From a virus, in IMG/VR virus record IMGVR_UViG_3300030333_003435, positions 1-34,847 of that record: DNA of 34,847 nucleotides; one strand, given 5' to 3'. A program made the translations under genes and the position numbers. The notes under the pieces are model-generated. The model made no database searches and was not told the DNA's origin. It saw only the letters and a list, made by a program, of their open reading frames with translations. Shown here piece by piece: positions 20,070 to 26,728 of the stretch (positions are counted from its first letter, which is position 1; each line of letters begins with the position of its first letter).

Positions 20070-20505
20070 GAATCACCTAATAAACAAGGATCGCAAGAAG
20101 TACGACTCCATTGTAGCAGGGCTGAAAGAAGGCAGAGGTATGGTGCAATTAGCCAGTGAGGTTGGCGTAGCGCCTAGTACAGTGCAGTTGATAAGAGAGG
20201 ATCATAGAGATGAACTACCCAATTGGAAGAGGCGTACAGTTAAGGCTCTCTCCGAGGCGAGCGAAGCAATTGCTCAGTCGCTTGTTGAGGGGCATGAGAA
20301 TATCCCGTGGAGTCAGAAGGCATTAAGCCTCGGCATAATTCTGACGAAGAAGCAAGAGCTTGAAGGATCAATGCCGCAACAAAAAGTAGTACATGAGCAC
20401 CGCATAACGCATGACAGCCTGGTGGACAAGTTCAAGCAGATGAAGAAAGTGGTGGATATAGACTCTGAAACCTACGCAAAACCTACGCTAGAGGCAGATA
20501 AATGA
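20038..20505 (+). CDS. HTH protein, candidate terminase small subunit
   Basis: The 155-residue product has a helix-turn-helix at about 30-58 (Gly-Met-Val-Gln-Leu-Ala-Ser-Glu-Val-Gly-Val-Ala-Pro-Ser-Thr-Val-Gln-Leu-Ile) and a helical middle and C-terminal region, the usual layout of small terminases that recognise the packaging site. It lies upstream of the large terminase but five genes intervene, so assignment is moderate; a transcription factor is the alternative. The last codons (Thr-Tyr-Ala-Lys-Pro-Thr-Leu-Glu) are encoded by an exact inverted copy of the attP right arm. Confidence 0.55.
   Translation: MPAPDPKSVSKNHLINKDRKKYDSIVAGLKEGRGMVQLASEVGVAPSTVQLIREDHRDELPNWKRRTVKALSEASEAIAQSLVEGHENIPWSQKALSLGIILTKKQELEGSMPQQKVVHEHRITHDSLVDKFKQMKKVVDIDSETYAKPTLEADK
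20468..20493 (-). repeat. 26-bp exact inverted copy of the attP right arm
   Basis: Bases 20468-20493 are the exact reverse complement of 10624-10649, including two complete GCGTAGGTTT units. The match ends abruptly on both sides. It lies inside the coding part of the candidate small terminase, about 10 kb from attP. A chance match of this length in a 35-kb genome is not credible. Confidence 0.9.
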
Positions 20506-20597
20506 CTTGGGAGAGCAACAAAAAGCGCGTAAACATTAGGAAATACGCAAATTTAGTGAACCGTTGGCATCCAGAATATCGTTCTGCAAGGGTATGA
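20502..20597 (+). CDS. 31-residue basic peptide coupled to the small terminase candidate
   Basis: The ATG overlaps the previous TGA by four bases (ATGA). The product is basic with Trp residues (Met-Thr-Trp-Glu-Ser-Asn-Lys-Lys-Arg, then Asn-Arg-Trp-His-Pro-Glu-Tyr-Arg). Short length leaves doubt, but the coupling pattern and the Trp/Arg-rich composition argue for a real gene. Function unknown. Confidence 0.45.
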   Translation: MTWESNKKRVNIRKYANLVNRWHPEYRSARV

Positions 20598-20623
20598 GGT
20601 GTTGTTTTTTACACAGCAACGAC

Positions 20624-20655
20624 GGGGGGAGGGGGCCGTTTGTGTCCCGTGGGGG
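20624..20655 (+). other. G-rich tract in packaging-region gap
   Basis: The gap between 20598 and 20702 contains G6-A-G5 at 20624-20635 and G5 at 20651-20655, the strongest G run in a window of otherwise moderate composition. It could form a G-quadruplex (with the first run split) or mark a cos or pac cleavage region, since it lies between the small terminase candidate and the large terminase. No further evidence in the sequence decides. Confidence 0.4.
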
Positions 20656-20702
20656 TAAAACTAGACGGGTTTCTGCCCATAAATAATTTTCCCAAAAAGC
20701 GC

Positions 20703-20915
20703 ATGGACGAGTCTGATCAAGCCAACATCCTTTCCGAGAAAATATCCTCTGCGTTGGATTGGGCTCGCGAGGAGCTTGATATGACATATGTCAGCATTAT
20801 CGGGGTACTTGAAATGCATAAGTTTTTGACGCTGTGCGAACTGTACAGCGTAGCTAATAGCGAATTAGAAGATGACGAAGACGAAGAAGAAGGCGACGAA
20901 GAAAGCTTCCTCTAA
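20703..20915 (+). CDS. small protein with acidic tail
   Basis: From ATG 20703 the product is 70 residues with a helical body and a C-terminal run of Asp and Glu (about 56-67) ending in Ser-Phe-Leu. The frame extends upstream to 20640 but without a better start; no clear ribosome binding site precedes 20703. The last 44 bases also code, in another frame, for the Lys-rich start of the next protein. Function unknown; acidic tails are often protein or DNA mimic surfaces. Confidence 0.55.
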   Translation: MDESDQANILSEKISSALDWAREELDMTYVSIIGVLEMHKFLTLCELYSVANSELEDDEDEEEGDEESFL

Positions 20916-21108
20916 GCCTACCTTAGCAATTTGGCGGCGTAATTTTAGGAACCAGAAGATTATAGAGGCTGAGCTAGACACTGGCGAAATACAGACCGTG
21001 ATAGTGCGGGATAGTGGCCTCTACTGCGATGGTATGACTTTTGAGGTATACACAGATGGAAACAACTACTACGAGCGAAAAGTCCCCAGACAACGGGGAA
21101 AGGTATGA
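20872..21108 (+). CDS. small basic protein with Lys-rich N-terminus
   Basis: The 78-residue product starts with Met-Thr-Lys-Thr-Lys-Lys-Lys-Ala-Thr-Lys-Lys, then a beta-like body with Glu-Leu-Asp-Thr-Gly-Glu-Ile and Tyr/Asp-rich turns, perhaps a small SH3- or OB-like fold; this is a guess from pattern. Its N-terminus is double-coded with the acidic tail of the preceding gene. It overlaps the next gene by 53 bases. Confidence 0.55.
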   Translation: MTKTKKKATKKASSKPTLAIWRRNFRNQKIIEAELDTGEIQTVIVRDSGLYCDGMTFEVYTDGNNYYERKVPRQRGKV

Positions 21109-21418
21109 CCAAGTTCTGGCAGCTTTACAGACTGAACTTGGCTTGGCGACGGCGCAGGGAAAGAGAGCATTGGCACTCGCAATTGAATGCGTCAGATTGC
21201 TTGACACAAAGCAGCAAGACTACGGCAGCAAGAACATCACCTACAGCGGTGAACTCGGCGTTGCCGTTCGCTTGCAGGACAAGGTATGCAGATTGAGGCA
21301 TATGCTTGAGAGCGGCAACACGCCTCAGCATGAGGCGATGGTGGACACCTACCAGGATATAGCTAATTACGGGCTTATTGGGCAGATGCTATTAGATGGC
21401 AGTTGGGTGTGTGGTTAG
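21056..21418 (+). CDS. Nmad1 / DUF1599-like nucleotide-modification-associated protein
   Basis: The ATG at 21056 has GAGGT 8 bases upstream and is preferred to the TTG at 21041. The 120-residue product shows the family pattern: Leu-Asp-Thr-Lys-Gln-Gln-Asp-Tyr-Gly-Ser-Lys-Asn, then Arg-Leu-Gln-Asp-Lys-Val-x-Arg-Leu and Asp-Thr-Tyr-Gln-Asp-Ile-Ala-Asn-Tyr. DUF1599/Nmad1 proteins are linked in phages to modified nucleotides or dNTP-pool enzymes, with acidic residues that may bind metal. It directly precedes and overlaps the cytosine methyltransferase by 23 bases, so the two probably act together on phage DNA. Confidence 0.7.
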   Translation: METTTTSEKSPDNGERYDQVLAALQTELGLATAQGKRALALAIECVRLLDTKQQDYGSKNITYSGELGVAVRLQDKVCRLRHMLESGNTPQHEAMVDTYQDIANYGLIGQMLLDGSWVCG

Positions 21419-22253
21419 TGCCAAAGCAAATTTTAGCCATGTCTCGTTATGCACGGGATATGGAGGAATTGATCTCGGATTGCGACGAGTTTTGCCAGAG
21501 TGCAGAACAATCCTTGCTTGTGAGGTCGAAGCCTATGCCTGTGCAGTCCTTTTATCGCAAATGGAAAAGGGAGCATTGGATGCGTGTCCTATCTGGACGG
21601 ACATTAAAACGCTGCCATTGGAAATCATTCCAAAAGGCGTTTATGTCATGTCAGGGGGATTTCCTTGCACCCCGTTCAGCCAAATAGGCAGAAAGCATTC
21701 TGACTTAGATCCACGGCACATATTTCCATACATAAAAAATGCAATTCAGTTTGTTAAGCCAGAGTGGGTGTTCTTGGAAAACGTGGAAGGAATCATCAGC
21801 GCCAAGCTTGGGGGAGACGGATGGGAAGACCCAGCAGGGACTCCGGTACTGCTCCATGTCCTTAGAGAATTGGAAAGAATCGGTTATAAGCCAGCGTGGG
21901 GTTTATTCTCAGCGGCAGAGTGCGGTCATCCCCAGCAGCGAAAAAGAGTGTTCATCCTCGCAAAACTGGGCAACTCCAAGTTCTCGCGATTGGAAGGATA
22001 CACCGAATCAGAGCAAAAAAAGGCCAGACGGCAGATCCCGTTTAGACCAGTTGCCCCGCCAAGTTTTTGCCAACATGAGTGGGAGCATCCAAGGGCAATA
22101 TTTAAATCCAACATGGGTGGAGCAGTTGATGGGTTTGGCGCCAGGTTGGACACAACTGAGTTCAGAGTGGATAGGCTTAGAATGATTGGAAATGGGTGTT
22201 GTCCTGACACTGTTGCACTTGCATGGCAGACGTTAATAAAAAAATTTCTATAA
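21396..22253 (+). CDS. DNA cytosine-C5 methyltransferase
   Basis: The 285-residue protein has the ordered C5-methyltransferase motifs: I (Ser-Leu-Cys-Thr-Gly-Tyr-Gly-Gly-Ile-Asp-Leu-Gly), IV (Gly-Gly-Phe-Pro90-Cys91-Thr-Pro-Phe-Ser) with the catalytic cysteine, VI (Glu128-Asn-Val), VIII (Gln-Gln-Arg-Lys-Arg-Val-Phe-Ile) and X (Met-Ile-Gly-Asn-Gly). It transfers a methyl group to cytosine in a short recognition sequence that cannot be read from the protein. The region between motifs VIII and X is short, so the target-recognition domain is small. No restriction partner is adjacent, so it likely protects phage DNA. It overlaps the large terminase by 31 bases. Confidence 0.92.
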   Translation: MAVGCVVSAKANFSHVSLCTGYGGIDLGLRRVLPECRTILACEVEAYACAVLLSQMEKGALDACPIWTDIKTLPLEIIPKGVYVMSGGFPCTPFSQIGRKHSDLDPRHIFPYIKNAIQFVKPEWVFLENVEGIISAKLGGDGWEDPAGTPVLLHVLRELERIGYKPAWGLFSAAECGHPQQRKRVFILAKLGNSKFSRLEGYTESEQKKARRQIPFRPVAPPSFCQHEWEHPRAIFKSNMGGAVDGFGARLDTTEFRVDRLRMIGNGCCPDTVALAWQTLIKKFL

Positions 22254-23863
22254 AGGATCTCAACATCACGCCGCATCCGGTTATACCAGCGCCGGACGAG
22301 GCGATGATAGAGGCTATATTGGCCCAGGATAACGGGGAGCAACTCCTGGCTGAGTACATAGTTGAGCGCGAGGCGACGATTCAAAGGGAGCAGGAAGATC
22401 CCTTCAATTTCGGTTATGAGCCCGATAATTGGCGAGTCGCTGACGAGTTATTGCAGGAGTACGACGAGGTGCTCATTAATGGCGGTAATCGGGCTGGCAA
22501 GAGTATGTATGCGGCTAAGCGCGTTGTGCAGATGGCCAACAGGATACCCAATGCGCGGATCTGGTGTTTGCATACAACGAGCATGAGCTCAGTGCAGATG
22601 CAGCACCCTCTGATTTGGAACTTTGTTCCGCTGGAATGGAAGGCGGCTAAGAAAGGGCGAGTGACCAGTATTCTGTACAGCCAGAAGAACGGGTTTGGCA
22701 ACAATACGATGGTAGCACCGAATGGCTCACAGATTACGTTTCTTAACTTTGCCCAGGAGAAGCGGGTTATAGAGGGCGGCGAGGTGGATCTTGTTTGGAT
22801 TGACGAGGGTTTTGACGAGTTGGATTGGATAGAGACGCTTAGATATCGGCTTATTACCAGGCGAGGATTGGGTGATGGACGGGGGAAACTGCTGATGACC
22901 TTCACTCCAATCACTGGGTTTTCTCCAGTGTGCAGGGAGTACCTGGCTGGGTTTGAAACTATCAAGAGCGAGATAAGCGAATTGTTGCCTGGCCAGAATG
23001 TTAAAGGCTGCAAAATCGGGCATATGCCCTACGTTGCCAAGTCTGGCCGAAATAACAGTGCTGTAATGTGGTTTCATACAAAGATGAACCCATACCAGGA
23101 TTGGGACAGCATGGTGAAGCAGTTAAAAGGTCGCCCTAAGCAAGAGATTAAAATTAGGGCATACGGTTTCGCTGACGATGCTACAACGACTCAGTTTCCG
23201 CAGTTTAAAAGTCATAATATTATAGAGCATGACAAGATCCCTACAGAGAGAGTGAGTCGCTACCACAGCACTGACCCTGGGGGCCAAAAGAACTGGTTCC
23301 ATTTATGGTGCGCTGTGGACGAGCACGGGCGCTACTACATTTACCGTGAGTGGCCTAATGACGCTGAGTGGGCAGTGCCTGGCCCAGGCGACGGTAAAAA
23401 GGGATTAGCCCAAACACAGGACGTATTGCTGGGCATTGCTGACATTGTTGAGCATATAAAAGACCTTGAAGGGGACGAAATAATTGAGGAACGCTATATT
23501 GACCCTAGAATGGGGGCGACTCAGGCCGCTGGGAAACTTGGCGGCACTAGTTACATTGAGCTTTTAGCGGATGAGGGCATGGACGTTTTGCCAAGCGCCG
23601 GACTCCGCATAGAGCAAGGTGTTGGAATAATTAATGATTGGCTGGCTTACGATGAAGACCGGCCAATTACAATTGAAAATGAGCCTAAACTTTACATATC
23701 AGAAAGATGCGAAAATTTGATCTACTGTATGAGGACTTGGGCGAACAAGGAAAAAGATGGAGCGACTAAAGATCCGGTTGACACGCTCAGGTATCTGGCT
23801 GTGATGAACCCGATGTACATAGATCCTAAAAGTGATAAGAGTTATGGAGGCGGCGGCTACTAA
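22223..23863 (+). CDS. terL: terminase large subunit
   Basis: The 546-residue protein shows the packaging ATPase: Walker A Gly-Gly-Asn-Arg-Ala-Gly-Lys-Ser (87-94) and Walker B Asp-Leu-Val-Trp-Ile-Asp-Glu (189-195), followed by an RNase H-like nuclease half with candidate metal ligands Asp351 (Ser-Thr-Asp-Pro-Gly-Gly), Asp427 (Tyr-Ile-Asp-Pro) and Asp520 (Asp-Pro-Val-Asp-Thr-Leu). It cuts and pumps DNA into the procapsid through the portal. The start at 22223 lacks a ribosome binding site and lies in the methyltransferase gene; translation is probably coupled. An ATG at 22304 is an alternative start. Confidence 0.93.
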   Translation: MADVNKKISIKDLNITPHPVIPAPDEAMIEAILAQDNGEQLLAEYIVEREATIQREQEDPFNFGYEPDNWRVADELLQEYDEVLINGGNRAGKSMYAAKRVVQMANRIPNARIWCLHTTSMSSVQMQHPLIWNFVPLEWKAAKKGRVTSILYSQKNGFGNNTMVAPNGSQITFLNFAQEKRVIEGGEVDLVWIDEGFDELDWIETLRYRLITRRGLGDGRGKLLMTFTPITGFSPVCREYLAGFETIKSEISELLPGQNVKGCKIGHMPYVAKSGRNNSAVMWFHTKMNPYQDWDSMVKQLKGRPKQEIKIRAYGFADDATTTQFPQFKSHNIIEHDKIPTERVSRYHSTDPGGQKNWFHLWCAVDEHGRYYIYREWPNDAEWAVPGPGDGKKGLAQTQDVLLGIADIVEHIKDLEGDEIIEERYIDPRMGATQAAGKLGGTSYIELLADEGMDVLPSAGLRIEQGVGIINDWLAYDEDRPITIENEPKLYISERCENLIYCMRTWANKEKDGATKDPVDTLRYLAVMNPMYIDPKSDKSYGGGGY

Positions 23864-24041
23864 AAAATGGCCTCCCCTGCTCCGGCGGGAGGAGGCGGCA
23901 GAAATGACGGGCGCGAAACCGCGCTACATAGACAAGCTCCGATTATGCGGGGCAATAAAAACCTACAAATATGTGAACGGTAAAAATCACCTATATTACA
24001 GAGATGATTTACTAAGCCACTTTGGACTGAACAATGAATGA
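23844..24041 (+). CDS. HTH (MerR/excisionase-like) protein between terminase and portal
   Basis: From ATG 23844 the product is 65 residues: Leu-Arg-Arg-Glu-Glu-Ala-Ala-Glu-Met-Thr-Gly-Ala-Lys-Pro-Arg-Tyr-Ile-Asp forms an HTH, followed by a wing (Ala-Ile-Lys-Thr-Tyr-Lys-Tyr-Val-Asn-Gly) and Tyr-Tyr-Arg-Asp-Asp-Leu-Leu. It resembles the excisionase-type protein at 14442 in layout. It overlaps the terminase end by 20 bases and the portal start by 8 bases. A late-gene regulator or a packaging-site DNA binder are both possible. Confidence 0.6.
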   Translation: MEAAATKKWPPLLRREEAAEMTGAKPRYIDKLRLCGAIKTYKYVNGKNHLYYRDDLLSHFGLNNE

Positions 24042-26151
24042 TTTTGATAAACTAGCGGATGCGGTGGATACACCGATGATCACCGAGTTGCAGCGTGAGT
24101 ACCACAGATCAATTGATGACGGGTACTCGCTCCAGCGAATGAACGAAAACGATGATATTCGTTTTGCCCGATGGAACTCTCAAAGCAGTGACGGCAAAAA
24201 GCACTCTGCTAATATGAGCCAGGGCCAACAGGCGTTTCCATTTGAGGGAGCGAATGACGGTAGGATTTTCCACACCGATGACTTAATTAATACCCAGGTA
24301 GACATCCTACAGACTGCCTTTAAGCGAGCGCAGTTAAAGATTGGGGGCAGCGAGCTTAATGATATGCCTGTGGCCCAGACCGCCAGCACTTTAATGAAAT
24401 GGCTAGTAGGCACTAAGCTTCGCCATGATTTGCTAAAGGAGAGCGAACTGCTCGCGCAATATGGCCAGCAATATGGTTACAGTTTGTTGTTTGTTGGTTG
24501 GCAGCAGGAATACGGGCTCAGGCCAATGGAGGTGTCAATGGAAGAGCTTGTCGCAATGGCTGGGCAAGTTGATGAGGAATCTATGCTGGCCGAGTTGCCT
24601 GAGATGATCATGGACAAAGAGCGCGAGTCTAGCGCTGTTGACATTATTACTAGCCAATTAGCTGACACTACTCGCCGTAAAGCTAAGAAGTTAATTAAGG
24701 AGCTCAGGGAAACCGGCAAGACATCTATTCCTGTCGCCTACATGGCCAAGAACAGACCGACTTGCCACGCTTTGAAACCGCTTGAAGATGTATCGTTTCC
24801 ACCGGAGACAGTGAACATCCAAGATGCGCGTGTGATTTTTAGACGAGTATTTTTGACGGCTGTACAAGTTCGCGAGAAAATAAAGAGCGAAGGCTGGAGC
24901 GAGGATTTTGTGGATCAAGTGTTGCGTACCCAGGGAAACAGCACCTACCACAACGAGATCCAGAGCAGTATAAGTGGGCTAAAGGTTAGTGACGGCATCA
25001 TCGTTAGGGATAATCTAATTGAGATAGTTTATGCGTACACTAAGGCTTTGGATGAACAAAATAATATTGGCATTTACTGCACCGTTTTTTCTCCTCTTGT
25101 ATCTGGTAATCCTGGGGGCGAGCCTGTTTTTGGTAAGCATATACACGTTGACTATGCACATAATCAGTACCCTTTTGTGCTCTATAAAAGGGAAAATGTT
25201 AGGAGGCAGATTACAGAATCCAGGGGCATCCCCGAAATCAGTCAAACCCAGCAAAGTGAACTCAAGTCACAGCATGACTCAGTCTATGATTTTACATCGT
25301 TCTCAACGCTCCCGCCGCTGGCGGTGAACCGGAGAATGGGCCAAATAAAAAAATATGGCCCAGGGACGCAAATCCTAGTTTCTAGGCCAGACGATATTCA
25401 GCACCTTGACGGGCCGAGGAAAGATCCGGCTGTGGCTTTTAAGTTGATTGAAGAGGTTAAGGCCCAGGCAGACAGATACTTTGGTTTGCCTAATCCAATG
25501 CTGCCTCCGGCAGTCAGCGCTGTTAAGCAACAGCGAGCCACCAACTCCTGGCTAAATGTCTGGCAGGAGGCATACCATCAAATGCTTTGCCTGGCTGTGC
25601 AGTATATGAGCCCTGACGAGATCAATCGCGTCACAGGGTCACAAGTGCCGCTGGACATGAGCGTTAATGACTACGACATAATTCTTAAATTTGACGTTGC
25701 AGAGGCGCTTGATACGGAAGGCGTTGAAAAGCGCTTGAGCGCTATCGCCCAGTACATCGTTCCGCAGGATATGGCTGGTGTAATTGACAGGGCCAAACTC
25801 ATTGAGTTTCAGACTCGCGCAATAGCACCGGAATACGCAGATGACCTAATCGTCCCGCAGCAACAGGCTACGGTGAAGATGAAAGAAAACGTCAAAACGG
25901 CAGTGTCTCAGATGATGAATGGCATTGAGCCGGAGTATAATCAAGAGGTTGACCCTAGCGCCGGAAACAAGTTGGCAATGCTTGAAAACATTGTGGCTAA
26001 TAATCCGAAATTGCAGCAACAGATCCAGCAAGGCGATGAGTTGCTTCAAAAGATGTTGGAAGCGTACCAGCAAAACCTACAGTTTTCTGTGCAGCAACAG
26101 CAAAACGCACAGATTGGGCGAATGGGTACTAGCCCAGTAACAGGACAATAA
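24034..26151 (+). CDS. portal protein
   Basis: The 705-residue product lies between terminase and scaffold genes, is mostly helical, and has an acidic, Gln-rich C-terminal end (about 640-700) as podovirus portals often do. The N-terminal region (Phe-Ala-Arg-Trp-Asn-Ser-Gln-Ser, then Phe-Pro-Phe-Glu-Gly-Ala-Asn-Asp) and the Leu-Leu-Lys-Glu-Ser-Glu-Leu-Leu-Ala-Gln-Tyr-Gly-Gln-Gln-Tyr-Gly segment resemble P22-like or T7-like portals. It forms the dodecameric ring through which DNA is packaged and ejected. Family assignment is from order, size and pattern. Confidence 0.85.
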   Translation: MNDFDKLADAVDTPMITELQREYHRSIDDGYSLQRMNENDDIRFARWNSQSSDGKKHSANMSQGQQAFPFEGANDGRIFHTDDLINTQVDILQTAFKRAQLKIGGSELNDMPVAQTASTLMKWLVGTKLRHDLLKESELLAQYGQQYGYSLLFVGWQQEYGLRPMEVSMEELVAMAGQVDEESMLAELPEMIMDKERESSAVDIITSQLADTTRRKAKKLIKELRETGKTSIPVAYMAKNRPTCHALKPLEDVSFPPETVNIQDARVIFRRVFLTAVQVREKIKSEGWSEDFVDQVLRTQGNSTYHNEIQSSISGLKVSDGIIVRDNLIEIVYAYTKALDEQNNIGIYCTVFSPLVSGNPGGEPVFGKHIHVDYAHNQYPFVLYKRENVRRQITESRGIPEISQTQQSELKSQHDSVYDFTSFSTLPPLAVNRRMGQIKKYGPGTQILVSRPDDIQHLDGPRKDPAVAFKLIEEVKAQADRYFGLPNPMLPPAVSAVKQQRATNSWLNVWQEAYHQMLCLAVQYMSPDEINRVTGSQVPLDMSVNDYDIILKFDVAEALDTEGVEKRLSAIAQYIVPQDMAGVIDRAKLIEFQTRAIAPEYADDLIVPQQQATVKMKENVKTAVSQMMNGIEPEYNQEVDPSAGNKLAMLENIVANNPKLQQQIQQGDELLQKMLEAYQQNLQFSVQQQQNAQIGRMGTSPVTGQ

Positions 26152-26152
26152 T

Positions 26153-26386
26153 ATGGCAGAAGATCTAACTATGTTTCGCTGGGAAGGCGAAAACCGACTA
26201 TGGAATGAAATTATGAAACGCCTGGAAGACAGGATTCGTAGTGCTAATAACTACGCAACTAGAAGTGATATAACGGATACAGAACGAAGTTTTTATTGCG
26301 GTGTGTTGTTTGAGGCTGGCGATGTTAGGGATTATTTGATGGAGCTAAGGGATGAGGCTAATAATCCCAGTGGTTCTGTTGAGTGA
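26153..26386 (+). CDS. small acidic helical protein after portal
   Basis: The 77-residue product is acidic and helical (Trp-Glu-Gly-Glu-Asn-Arg-Leu-Trp-Asn-Glu-Ile-Met-Lys-Arg-Leu-Glu-Asp-Arg). It begins two bases after the portal stop and is the last gene before the strong terminator at 26415. No family recognised; it may be a head-assembly accessory. Confidence 0.65.
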   Translation: MAEDLTMFRWEGENRLWNEIMKRLEDRIRSANNYATRSDITDTERSFYCGVLFEAGDVRDYLMELRDEANNPSGSVE

Positions 26387-26414
26387 CAGAACTACGGTCG
26401 CCAACCGATGCTCG

Positions 26415-26445
26415 GAGTCCCCAGGAAACTGGGGGCTCTTTTTTT
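26415..26445 (+). terminator. strong Rho-independent terminator after portal operon
   Basis: GAGTCCCCAG (26415-26424), GAAA tetraloop, CTGGGGGCTC (26429-26438; one G-T pair), then seven T. This is the clearest terminator in the window and separates the terminase-portal operon from the scaffold-capsid operon. Confidence 0.92.
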
Positions 26446-26499
26446 GTCTAAACCGCTAATAACCAGAGGGATAGAGATGTTTAAAATATGTTTACCCGA

Positions 26500-26531
26500 T
26501 TGTTGACATTATTGTCGGAGGTATAATGTCA
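26500..26531 (+). promoter_or_regulatory. late promoter with overlapping 9-bp inverted repeat
   Basis: A consensus -10 TATAAT (26522-26527) pairs with TTGTTG at 26500-26505 (16-bp spacer); a consensus TTGACA at 26503-26508 would have a 13-bp spacer, too short. The perfect inverted repeat TGACATTAT (26504-26512) and ATAATGTCA (26523-26531), 10-base loop, covers the -10 box, so a dimeric regulator could act here. It precedes the scaffold-capsid genes by about 200 bases and is the likely late promoter. Confidence 0.6.
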
Positions 26532-26728
26532 GAAGCTTTTTAGGCTTATTTGTGTTATAACAATTTTAATTCACACGGCTATATTATGCGATGGAGAGCT
26601 ATATATGTCTATAAGTGTCTCGCAATAGAAAACAAATATATAGGGAGGTAATATATGTTCGTATAAACGCCCTGTGACTTTCTGGGTTTAGAGAAACCCT
26701 GCGGTCAATCTTGCAGACCTAAAAACGC
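26532..26728 (+). promoter_or_regulatory. structured 200-nt leader with strong ribosome site on a 3-codon ORF
   Basis: No gene lies here. GGGAGGT (26643-26649) is an excellent ribosome binding site 5 bases before ATG 26655, but that frame stops after Met-Phe-Val (TAA 26664-26666). Downstream, GGGTTT-AGAG-AAACCC forms a hairpin at about 26684-26699 and GGTC/GACC can pair further on. The scaffold ATG at 26729 itself has no Shine-Dalgarno sequence and its frame has a stop at 26720. The leader could hold translation in check; the rest of it is AT-rich without other obvious signals. Confidence 0.5.

Noticed and set aside
26503-26527. TTGACA with TATAAT as a consensus promoter
   Set aside because: The spacer is only 13 bp; TTGTTG at 26500 with a 16-bp spacer is more plausible.
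26631-26649. A T7-type RNA polymerase promoter (TATAGGGAGG)
   Set aside because: It resembles only the end of the T7 promoter; no phage RNA polymerase gene is present and GGGAGGT is better read as a ribosome binding site.
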